NCBI GenBank assembly: GCA_002709385.1
Contig: PAQS01000048.1
Coordinates: 1 to 64,000 of the forward strand
DNA: 64,000 nt
From: Waddliaceae bacterium
GTDB lineage: Bacteria; Chlamydiota; Chlamydiia; Chlamydiales; GCA-2709385
Direction: 5' to 3'
Below are positions 54,715-62,487 of the stretch, in pieces. Under the pieces are notes generated by a model. It searched no databases, was not told the origin of the DNA, and was given only the letters and a program-made list of their open reading frames with translations. Position numbers and translations under genes: made by a program. Numbering within the stretch: position 1 is the stretch's first letter; every line of letters begins with the position of its first letter.

Positions 54715-55314
54715 ATGAAAGTTTTTAGGTTAGCCTTGGCTGCTCTTGCCACAATGGTAATGGGTACTCAAGTTATCCAAGGAGCCGGCCTTACTCTGGA
54801 TGTAAGTGTACCAAAAACAGCGTATATACAATGGTTTGAAACAGCAGCAAACATGGATAATGTAGACGGTTCTGATACGGCCTCTTTTGATCCATACACA
54901 GGGGGTGCGGCTACTCAGCTTACCAACCCTGCACCAAAAGCTGTTGTCTTCCAGGTCATGTGTAATTCGCCAACGGGCTATAATGTAGATTTCCAATCTG
55001 CAGGAGCTACCGCGACGAATACAGGTCTCATGACTCACCAAGTACATGGAACACAAACCGTAAGCTATACAGCTGCGATTGCGGCAACAACAGTTGCTGG
55101 AGCTACAACTCCAACAATCGCAATAAGCTTAGACGGTGCGGGTAATGATATTCAATCTGGTGCTATGGCTGTGGGAGATTTACCTCTCTTAGATACAGCA
55201 CCACACGTATATACCGTTACCTCAACACTACCTACAATATCTGCAGTAGCAGATGACCTATTAGTGGAAGGTACCTACGATACCGCAGTAACAGCTGTCG
55301 TATCTCTTCCCTAA
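54715..55314 (+). CDS. Major fimbrial subunit (pilin) of chaperone-usher system
   Basis: 199 residues. Signal peptide cleaved near residue 23, then an N-terminal donor-strand-like segment with alternating hydrophobic residues (GLTLDVSVPKTAYIQW), an all-beta core rich in Thr, Ala and Gly, and a C-terminal beta strand pair (LLVEGTYDTAVTAVVSLP). Only one cysteine, so no disulphide. The pattern resembles CS1/CFA-type pilins more than type 1 pilins. GGAAGGAG before the ATG is the strongest ribosome site of the locus, and a hairpin follows, both fitting high expression. A close paralogue lies inverted at 60180-60779. Confidence 0.82.
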   Translation: MKVFRLALAALATMVMGTQVIQGAGLTLDVSVPKTAYIQWFETAANMDNVDGSDTASFDPYTGGAATQLTNPAPKAVVFQVMCNSPTGYNVDFQSAGATATNTGLMTHQVHGTQTVSYTAAIAATTVAGATTPTIAISLDGAGNDIQSGAMAVGDLPLLDTAPHVYTVTSTLPTISAVADDLLVEGTYDTAVTAVVSLP

Positions 55315-55340
55315 ATCCAGATTATGAGCCAAAATAATCT

Positions 55341-55371
55341 AAGAGATCAGTTATCATTGAACTGATCTCTT
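55341..55371 (+). terminator. Hairpin after the major pilin gene
   Basis: Perfect 12-bp stem (55341-55352 with 55360-55371) and seven-base loop. Little T-run follows, so it may be a partial terminator or an mRNA-stabilising structure that raises pilin over chaperone and usher. Confidence 0.6.
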
Positions 55372-55483
55372 GTCTATAAAAATCAACGTGATAAAAAAAT
55401 TATCGCTTTTTTTTCTTTAGCATTTCCCAATCATTCCGATAGATCTAATAAGACTTTAAACTACTATTTGGACATTAGATAAA

Positions 55484-56074
55484 ATGAAAAACATTTCACT
55501 ATGGATGATTTACGCATCCCTTCTTTTTTCTATTTCTCTTAATGCTGCGGACCTCAGAATTTCCGTAGAAATCCCCAAAGCTGCTTATGTGCAATGGACA
55601 GACGAACCTGGTCCTCTCACAAATCCAAATGGCGATTTAGATACAGAAACAGCATCCTATATTTCTCCTACAAGTGGAGGGCTTATTTCTCCCGGAGCAC
55701 AAACAAGTTATTTTCAAATCATGTGTAACTCAGTTTTTGGATATGAAGTGGATTTTCAATCGTCTGGAGCTACAGATGGTAGTAGCGCAAGTTTAACACA
55801 CACAATCAGTTCTGAAACGCTAGGTATCTCTCTCAACCTTGCTGCCTACAATACAGGCTCAACACTCAGCCCCACAATTAACCTTAGTTTAAATAATTCT
55901 GCACCAGATATTCAATCTGGCCCTATGTTATTAGGCGAACTCCCACTCATACACACAGATCCTCACGTCTATGCCGTTACTGTAAATTTTCCTTCTTTTA
56001 GCTCTAGTGAAGATGATCTACTACCTCACGGAAGCTATGAAGCTGTTCTTACAGTGAATATCACACTTCCTTAA
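55484..56074 (+). CDS. Second fimbrial subunit
   Basis: 196 residues. Signal peptide (LWMIYASLLFSISLNAA), donor-strand-like start (DLRISVEIPKAAYVQW), then the shared pilin landmarks IMCNSVFGYEVDFQSSGAT, SGPMLLGELPLIHTDPHVYA and C-terminal LLPHGSYEAVLTVNITLP. More diverged from the major pilin than the inverted copy is, so a minor or adaptor subunit is likely. Has its own flanking hairpins, at 55341 and 56080. Confidence 0.8.
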   Translation: MKNISLWMIYASLLFSISLNAADLRISVEIPKAAYVQWTDEPGPLTNPNGDLDTETASYISPTSGGLISPGAQTSYFQIMCNSVFGYEVDFQSSGATDGSSASLTHTISSETLGISLNLAAYNTGSTLSPTINLSLNNSAPDIQSGPMLLGELPLIHTDPHVYAVTVNFPSFSSSEDDLLPHGSYEAVLTVNITLP

Positions 56075-56079
56075 ATTTT

Positions 56080-56113
56080 TTCCTCCATACTTATCTACAT
56101 AAGTATGGAGGAA
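56080..56113 (+). terminator. Hairpin between pilin genes and chaperone gene
   Basis: Perfect 15-bp stem (56080-56094 with 56099-56113) and four-base loop CTAC. Little T-run on the plus strand. It separates the subunit genes from the chaperone-usher pair. Confidence 0.65.
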
Positions 56114-56266
56114 TTAAATCTTATTAGCAGATTTCATGCCACCTAAGCCACTAATAATTATATAAATACTAAACATCTCCATTTAATTGATTTAAATAGC
56201 ACAAATACAATAAATAACTATTAATAAGATTACTTGTATAACATTTAGGTTTTATTTGGAGTTATT

Positions 56267-57040
56267 ATGCTAATCAAAAAAGCATTTTGGTCTAGCTTAT
56301 GGCTAATCTTATTTACACTAGGTCAGTCTCTTAGTGCAAAAGGACTAACTGTATCGCCAATGGAGCAATTCGTTCGTCCGGGACAATCCGTAATTTATTT
56401 TGCCTCTAATCGTGGCGATGATCCTATTGCAGTAGAAGTTCTCGCTGAAGCTTGGACCATTTCTGAAGATGGAGAAGAAATTCTGACTCCAACTACAGAA
56501 CTTCTTGCTTATCCTAGTCAATTTGTTTTGAAAGGACATACTTCAAAACGCATCAAAGTTGGATATAAAAACCGACAAAAAATTGATGTAGAAAAATGTT
56601 TTCGTGTAACTATCCGAGAACTTCCTATTGATCTAAATCCAAAGCAAACAGGTGAACGCTTTAAAATCTACCGTGCTTCAGGATACAGAACAAGCTTCTA
56701 CCTTAAACCTAAGAAAAGTACAGCAGATATCGAAATTGAGTCTGTTTCTTTAGAAGATAAAAAACTAACACTCCGTCTACACAATCCAGGAACTGTACAT
56801 GTTCACCTTATTTACCCACACATCACTTTATATTCCGATAGCGGAGAAGCTTACGAGCTTACAGATCAAAAAATACTGAATGCCATGGCTGGTAAAAACA
56901 TGCATGCAGGCATTTCACGAAACTTTACTTTAGATTTATCCGAACTCTCTATTCCTTGGCCTATCACAAAAGCAACTTTGCTTTTCACAGACAATCCCTA
57001 TTTGGGAGGAAAAAGCTATCAACTGGCTTTGATAGATTAA
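56267..57040 (+). CDS. Periplasmic pilus chaperone
   Basis: 257 residues. Signal peptide (FWSSLWLILFTLGQSLSA), then a two-domain immunoglobulin-like chaperone: GLTVSPMEQFVRPGQSVIYF, KGHTSKRIKVGYKNR, and the chaperone landmark CFRVTIRELPIDL (YRV-type strand with basic residues for the subunit C-terminus). It would cap pilin subunits in the periplasm and hand them to the usher. GGAG five bases before the ATG. The usher frame begins 31 bases downstream of its stop. Confidence 0.82.
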   Translation: MLIKKAFWSSLWLILFTLGQSLSAKGLTVSPMEQFVRPGQSVIYFASNRGDDPIAVEVLAEAWTISEDGEEILTPTTELLAYPSQFVLKGHTSKRIKVGYKNRQKIDVEKCFRVTIRELPIDLNPKQTGERFKIYRASGYRTSFYLKPKKSTADIEIESVSLEDKKLTLRLHNPGTVHVHLIYPHITLYSDSGEAYELTDQKILNAMAGKNMHAGISRNFTLDLSELSIPWPITKATLLFTDNPYLGGKSYQLALID

Positions 57041-57071
57041 GTATTAGGATTACATACCTAGGAGAGGAACA

Positions 57072-60000
57072 ATAAAGAAGGCTGTCCTTAATTTTCGAAA
57101 AACGGACATATCGTCATACGGGAGAGTCTTCTTTGTTTTCTTATTCTTTTTAACTTTTTCTTCTACCATCTATAAATCAACAATTTACGCAAACAGCGCT
57201 GCCTCAAGTTCAACACTTCTCTATAATAAAATCGATCTACAAGAAAGGCTTCAACAAATCTTACAAGCAGAAGCCGAGTACCACTGGGAAGAAGCTATTA
57301 TCACTCTTTTCGTAGATGAAAAAGTTGTTTCTGATCTACTTGCACGTGTTCGTGCTGATGGAGAACTTCCTTTTATTCGTTACCGAGATGTTATTAAATT
57401 CCTCTCAAACATGCTCCCTCAAGAACTATTAGATAAAATGGGAGAAGCGCAAGACCTTCAGGGATGGGTTTCTGTAGATTTTCTTGTAGAGTATGACCCT
57501 ATTTACAACCCCGAACTACTCGAATTATTCATTGCCACTCCTTACACAGAAAGAAGTGCAAGAGCAATCCATCTTAAGAACCAGTATGAGCTAGATTTAT
57601 CAAATACTTTAGAGCCTGTAGAAAAAGCTGCATATTTGAATATCAATCATTTACTGCAAAGAGGTACAGGTTTAAAATTTTACGAATTAGATATGGAAGG
57701 AGCGGTTCGCTACAAACAATGGGTTTTAGAAAGTGAGTTTGAACTAAGACCCGGAACAGATAATACTTTTGATTATAATAATTTACGATTAGTCCGAGAC
57801 TATCCTGAAAAAGTTACCCGTTTAACAATTGGGGAAACCCAATCTATGCACTCTCGCCTTTTACTTGGACAACGGATTCAAGGGGCTAAATACTCTACTG
57901 ATTTTCAACTGCGCCCTGATTATGTTACAGAGCCTATTAGCGAGTTTTCTTTTTTACTTGAAAGAGATTCCACAGTTGAAGTCTTTATTAACGGAATTGA
58001 AGTAGCCACTCTCCGCCTTAAAGCTGGTCCTGTAGACTTACTTGATTTCCCTTTGAGTATTGGTCTAAACGAAGTTTTATTAAAAATAATTGATGATACA
58101 GGCCGTGAGAAACTTCTTAGTTTTAATACGATTAAAGGTCCTAGTATTCTAGCTCCAGGAAAAAAAGATTTTGCTTTTTCTCTTGGAGTAACAGGAAATG
58201 GTAGTGAATACAGTTCAGATCCAGTCTTCAGTACATTTTATCGACAAGGTATCTCAGAAACATTTACTGCTTCTGCTGAATTTCAAGCACAACCTGATCA
58301 TATTGGAATTGGAGGTGGTTTCGACTGGGCAAACCCATGGTTTAACACGAGTGGAGACATCGCTTTATCCAGTACTCCACTTGGTACAGGTCTTGCCATG
58401 AGAACATGGATTTCAAGAGCATTTAAACCATTACAATTATCTGGACGATTAGATTTTCGAACTGAAAACTACTTTACACATTCTGAAACCAATGAATCAG
58501 ATCGTATTAAGACTGTTGCTGAACTATCTGTACTCGTTCCACGTATCTATAATTTTGGTAGTTTACGGTTTAGAAGTAGCCACATTTCCAGGTGGCTGGG
58601 AGAAACTGAGATGCGACAAGACCTTATCTGGAATTATACTTTAAGTACGAGCTGGAACTTTAGAGCTAATATTAGTTACAGTAATCAAGATCCATCTTTT
58701 GAGCTTAAATTTACCGTAAATTACGTACATAAAACTGACACCACACATAGAACACACTCTTTACAAAGACAAAGCAATCAATTTAACTTACGTTCTGAAA
58801 TGACAGGGTATCAAGAATTTCATGGTGTAGATTGGAATGCCTCTCACAATTTTGTTCTTCCTGATGAAAGAGAACTCTATAATAATGTAAGAGGGTCTGT
58901 TAGATACACAGGAAATCGTTTTGTAACCTTCTACCGTGCTCGCATAAACGACCTATTAGATGAAGAGGACTTACAGCAAACATTAAGTCTACGTAGTTCT
59001 CTTACCTGGGCAGATGGACATTTCGCTGTTGGTTTACCTATCGATAACTCTTTTGCTCTAATTGTTGGGGGAGAAGGATTAGATCAAATGAACCTTCTCG
59101 TAAATTCAGCAGGAAAAAGGTTTAGAGCCACTCCACGAATGGGAGCTGTTGCACCTAATTTACGCGAATACAGCTTAAGTAAAGTTTCTGTTTCAGCTGA
59201 AAGCGACTCCTATGAATTTGAAGATTATGCTTTTAAACTTTTCTCAAAATATAAAAGTGGATTTCTTATAAAAGTCGCTACAGAAGAAGAAATTATGGGC
59301 ACTGCCCTCATTAGCGCTTATCTTCTCGACCAATTTGAACAAAACCTTTCTCTTTGTCCTGTTATAATCAATTTTTTAGACCGACCTGAAAGCGAACCTC
59401 GCATGTCTTTCACAAACGGAGAAGGCTTCATCAGAATGTCAGGATTGAGTCCTGGAGAAAAGTACGAACTACAAGTTAATTACAAAGATGAAGATCTTAA
59501 AGCAGTACAACTCTATTACTACTTTGAAATTCCTGAAGATATCGGAAGAAAGGAATACGAACTAGGTTTTATGAAACCTAAGCAAGTCTTGAAAGAGAAA
59601 CCGAAACTCATTTTTGTAAAAAATGCTACATCTGCACCTTATAATGAAGAGACCGATTCAAACAAAGCACCATTAATCCTCATCAATCATGCTGTAAAAG
59701 AACTTCCTAAAAATAAACTGCAAAAAATTGTAGAAGATTTCTCTAAAAGTGCTCAATCACCATACGGTCAAAATACTTCAAAACAATATGAAATACGAAA
59801 ATCATCTCGCATACTTTCTCTTATGCCATATTATTTGAGTCAATTTGGACTACCTCTACAACATTCAAAAAAACCTCATCTAGAGAAAGCAAAACCTAAC
59901 AATAACATTTATCATATTCACTATCTCTGGCTCCATGGAACACCTTCTCCCATCATCTTGAAAAAAGAAGAAATAAAAGAAGAGGTAAAAGTAGAAGTAA

Positions 60001-60176
60001 AAACAATAAAACCGCTTGAGGAAATTAGCTATCAGAAATTTGAACAAGCAAAAATAGAGGAGGCCCTTCAAGAAGACCATCCTCCAATGGAAGTCACCCA
60101 GTTTGTTCTACCATTTCATGATGACGATGACTTCCCATATTCCCTACCTGATTTAGGCCAACAGGCATTACTGTAA
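57072..60176 (+). CDS. Outer-membrane usher with non-canonical ATA start
   Basis: 1034 residues if read from ATA at 57072; the first ATG in frame is only at 57411. From 57072 the frame gives IKKAVLNFRKTD, then a signal-peptide core (GRVFFVFLFFLTFSS) and an N-terminal usher domain, and AGGAGAGG lies at ideal distance before the ATA. No ATG, GTG or TTG occurs between. The plug region is near 300-350 (FLLERDSTVEVFINGIEVAT, then LRLKAGPVDLLDFPLSIGLN), flanked by the 24-stranded pore sequence. The last about 190 residues are an unfamiliar Lys/Glu/Pro-rich extension, so it is longer than usual ushers. Confidence 0.8.
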   Translation: MKKAVLNFRKTDISSYGRVFFVFLFFLTFSSTIYKSTIYANSAASSSTLLYNKIDLQERLQQILQAEAEYHWEEAIITLFVDEKVVSDLLARVRADGELPFIRYRDVIKFLSNMLPQELLDKMGEAQDLQGWVSVDFLVEYDPIYNPELLELFIATPYTERSARAIHLKNQYELDLSNTLEPVEKAAYLNINHLLQRGTGLKFYELDMEGAVRYKQWVLESEFELRPGTDNTFDYNNLRLVRDYPEKVTRLTIGETQSMHSRLLLGQRIQGAKYSTDFQLRPDYVTEPISEFSFLLERDSTVEVFINGIEVATLRLKAGPVDLLDFPLSIGLNEVLLKIIDDTGREKLLSFNTIKGPSILAPGKKDFAFSLGVTGNGSEYSSDPVFSTFYRQGISETFTASAEFQAQPDHIGIGGGFDWANPWFNTSGDIALSSTPLGTGLAMRTWISRAFKPLQLSGRLDFRTENYFTHSETNESDRIKTVAELSVLVPRIYNFGSLRFRSSHISRWLGETEMRQDLIWNYTLSTSWNFRANISYSNQDPSFELKFTVNYVHKTDTTHRTHSLQRQSNQFNLRSEMTGYQEFHGVDWNASHNFVLPDERELYNNVRGSVRYTGNRFVTFYRARINDLLDEEDLQQTLSLRSSLTWADGHFAVGLPIDNSFALIVGGEGLDQMNLLVNSAGKRFRATPRMGAVAPNLREYSLSKVSVSAESDSYEFEDYAFKLFSKYKSGFLIKVATEEEIMGTALISAYLLDQFEQNLSLCPVIINFLDRPESEPRMSFTNGEGFIRMSGLSPGEKYELQVNYKDEDLKAVQLYYYFEIPEDIGRKEYELGFMKPKQVLKEKPKLIFVKNATSAPYNEETDSNKAPLILINHAVKELPKNKLQKIVEDFSKSAQSPYGQNTSKQYEIRKSSRILSLMPYYLSQFGLPLQHSKKPHLEKAKPNNNIYHIHYLWLHGTPSPIILKKEEIKEEVKVEVKTIKPLEEISYQKFEQAKIEEALQEDHPPMEVTQFVLPFHDDDDFPYSLPDLGQQALL

Positions 60177-60179
60177 AAA

Positions 60180-60779
60180 CTAAGGAAGTGCTACAGTTGC
60201 TGTTATAGAAGACTGATATGTTCCTTCGACTAATAAGTCATCCGCTACCGCTGAAATCGTAGGAAGAGTAGATGTGACAGTATAAACATGAGGGGCCGTA
60301 TCCAATAAAGGTAAATCACCTACGGCCATAGCACCAGATTGAATATCATTTGCTGCACCATCCAAACTAATTGCAAGGGTTGGTGTCGTCGCTCCCACAA
60401 CAGTTGTAGTTGCAATAGCTGCGGTAAATGAGACTGTTTGTGAACCATGGACAGTATGAGTCATAACTCCTGTATTCGTCGCTGTCGCTCCAGCTGACTG
60501 AAAATCAACGTTGTATCCTGTGGGGGAATTACACATAATCTGAAATACAACCGGTTTAGGCGCAGGATTTGTCAACTGTGTTGCTGCTCCACCAGTATAA
60601 GGATCAAAATTCACACTAGCAGCACCATCAACATTGTCCATATTACTAGCAGTTTCAAACCACTGTATATAAGCTGTTTTTGGAACAGTGACATCTAAAG
60701 TAAGGCCTGCGCTATATAAAAACGGCGTGCCTAAAAATGCCCACACAGGCACAGCGAAAACGACCTTCCAGATCTTCAT
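60180..60779 (-). CDS. Inverted paralogue of the major pilin
   Basis: 199 residues on the minus strand, starting four bases after the usher stop (tail to tail). Very close to the pilin at 54715: shared blocks include LTLDV, VPKTAYIQWFETA, DPYTGGAATQLTNPAPK, MCNSPTGYNVDFQSAGATAT and DIQSGAMAVGDLPLLDTAPH. The signal peptide is different (IWKVVFAVPVWAFLGTPFLY). AAGGAG lies upstream of the ATG, so it should be expressible from its own promoter. Alternative major subunit or variation reservoir. Confidence 0.82.
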   Translation of the reverse strand: MKIWKVVFAVPVWAFLGTPFLYSAGLTLDVTVPKTAYIQWFETASNMDNVDGAASVNFDPYTGGAATQLTNPAPKPVVFQIMCNSPTGYNVDFQSAGATATNTGVMTHTVHGSQTVSFTAAIATTTVVGATTPTLAISLDGAANDIQSGAMAVGDLPLLDTAPHVYTVTSTLPTISAVADDLLVEGTYQSSITATVALP

Positions 60780-60989
60780 GCAAATACTCCTTTATTATTT
60801 ACTAGGAAACTATTACTTATTACTTTCCCTAGCCACACATATTGCCTAAGCAGTAGCTCTATTACAAAAGAACTACCTGACAACTCACACCTTCACGTAA
60901 AACTTATCGTCAAATTCAAGAAATAAAAATTAAAATATTTTACAAACATGTAAACATTAAATATTTCCATAAAATATTTATCCGTAAAC

Positions 60990-61017
60990 TTGACTCTTAT
61001 AAAACAAAGAACATAAT
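60990..61017 (+). promoter_or_regulatory. Sigma-70-like promoter of the small membrane protein gene
   Basis: TTGACT (60990-60995), 16-base spacer, CATAAT (61012-61017), about 30 bases before the ATG at 61049. Confidence 0.6.
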
Positions 61018-61048
61018 CTATCTTTTTGTTTTATAAGAGAGATACGCT

Positions 61049-61297
61049 ATGTTTGATATTTTTTCTTCGGTTTATCATGCTAACATCAATATTAGCATTT
61101 CAGAAGTGCCGATAAAGTCTATTTCTCAAAAAGGCATTTCTTGGGCAGGACTCATCATCACAAGCACAACAACAGTTGCTGCATATTGTTTAACAAATGG
61201 TGAACCTAAAAAAACATTTTCTGTAATGGGAACTTCAGCAGCAATGTTCATCGCAGCTTATAGATTTTTCGAAGCCATGGAAGATGTTTTTCAGTAA
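61049..61297 (+). CDS. Small hypothetical membrane protein
   Basis: 82 residues, two hydrophobic segments (about 32-47, WAGLIITSTTTVAAYC, and 58-72, VMGTSAAMFIAAYRF) separated by a short basic loop, a helical-hairpin layout. No family recognised. It has a good promoter, an AGAGAG ribosome site and a terminator, so it is probably a real monocistronic gene. The two-helix form resembles small chlamydial inclusion or envelope proteins, but that is only a resemblance. Confidence 0.6.
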   Translation: MFDIFSSVYHANINISISEVPIKSISQKGISWAGLIITSTTTVAAYCLTNGEPKKTFSVMGTSAAMFIAAYRFFEAMEDVFQ

Positions 61298-61336
61298 CTT
61301 ATTTATTCGAGCGGTATATCTCGAATAAATAAGTTA
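61295..61336. terminator. Bidirectional terminator between the small gene and ald
   Basis: Perfect 17-bp stem (61295-61311 with 61320-61336), eight-base loop; its left arm includes the stop codon of the small gene. Lies between convergent genes. Confidence 0.85.
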
Positions 61337-61348
61337 TGAAGATATCGA

Positions 61349-62470
61349 TTATTGCATTGCGTGTAGTGCAACTTCAGGAGGCACATAATTATAATTTAAG
61401 GCTTCTGCTACTCCTTTATTGGTGATTTTGCCGTGGCAAACATTCAGTCCAGCGCGTAAATGTGGATCTTCATCAAGAGCTTTTTGCCAACCACGATCCG
61501 CTAAAGCCATTGCATATCTAGAAGTTACATTAGTCAGAGCATGCGTTGCAGTTAAAGCATAAGCTCCTGGCATATTAGATACACAGTAGTGCACAACATC
61601 ATTTACTACATATGTTGGGTCTGAATGTGTCGTTGGCTTGGAAGTTTCTGCACAACCTCCTTGATCAATTGCCACATCAACAAACACAGATCCGGGTTTC
61701 ATTTCTGCAATCATTTCTTTCGTGATCAGACGTGGAGCCAAACGACCTGCAACAAGTACTGCACCAATCACTAGATCAGCACCCAAAACGTGAGAACGTA
61801 AGCTAAGGTCATTAGAGAACACTGTGTGCAATCTTGGTGCATAACGCTGATCTAAATCTCTAAGTACATTCACATTATTATCTAAAACTGAAACATCTGC
61901 ACCAAGGCCCATAGCCATACGAGCTGCTTCTCGCCCAACAACACCACCACCAAGAATGACAACTTTTGCAGGTTCAACTCCAGGAACGCCTCCAAGAAGT
62001 TTTCCTTTTCCACCTGTAATCATTTGTAAAACATTTGATCCAGCCATTACTGCAACACGTCCAGCAATTTCACTCATTGGAAGTAAAAGTGGTAAACGTC
62101 CCTGAGGATCTGTAACTGTCTCATAAGCAATTCCAACAACCCCTCTTTCCAAGAGGTTTTCTGTTTGCTCTGGATCGGGAGCTAAGTGTAAATAACCAAA
62201 AATAACTTGGCCTTCATGCATTAATGGAAATTCACTTGCTTGAGGCTCTTTAACTTTGATGATCATGTCACAATCATAAACATCTTGAGGGCGAGCAACA
62301 ATTTTAGCTCCTACGCGTTCGTAATGAGAGTCCAAAAAACCAATTCGCTCTCCTGCACGAGTTTGCACCATTACTTGATGCCCTTCACGTACTAACTGAC
62401 TTACCATTGCTGGAGTAGCACCTACTCGATATTCATGATTTTTTACTTCCTTAGGAATACCAATAATCAT
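61349..62470 (-). CDS. ald: Alanine dehydrogenase
   Basis: 373 residues, full length. NAD-dependent conversion between L-alanine and pyruvate plus ammonia. MIIGIPKEVKNHEYRVGATP with the substrate-binding Arg/Lys region at the N-terminus, the Rossmann motif VVILGGGVVGREAARMAMGL, and DVAIDQGGCAETSKPTTHSD are all typical. 17 bases downstream of smc on the same strand; AGGAG precedes the ATG. Confidence 0.96.
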   Translation of the reverse strand: MIIGIPKEVKNHEYRVGATPAMVSQLVREGHQVMVQTRAGERIGFLDSHYERVGAKIVARPQDVYDCDMIIKVKEPQASEFPLMHEGQVIFGYLHLAPDPEQTENLLERGVVGIAYETVTDPQGRLPLLLPMSEIAGRVAVMAGSNVLQMITGGKGKLLGGVPGVEPAKVVILGGGVVGREAARMAMGLGADVSVLDNNVNVLRDLDQRYAPRLHTVFSNDLSLRSHVLGADLVIGAVLVAGRLAPRLITKEMIAEMKPGSVFVDVAIDQGGCAETSKPTTHSDPTYVVNDVVHYCVSNMPGAYALTATHALTNVTSRYAMALADRGWQKALDEDPHLRAGLNVCHGKITNKGVAEALNYNYVPPEVALHAMQ

Positions 62471-62487
62471 TCGTGATCTCCTCTCGA

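Noticed and set aside
57411-60176. Usher starting at the first ATG
   Set aside because: It would lack the signal peptide and the N-terminal subunit-binding domain, whereas the same frame continues upstream to a strong ribosome site at 57060-57068.
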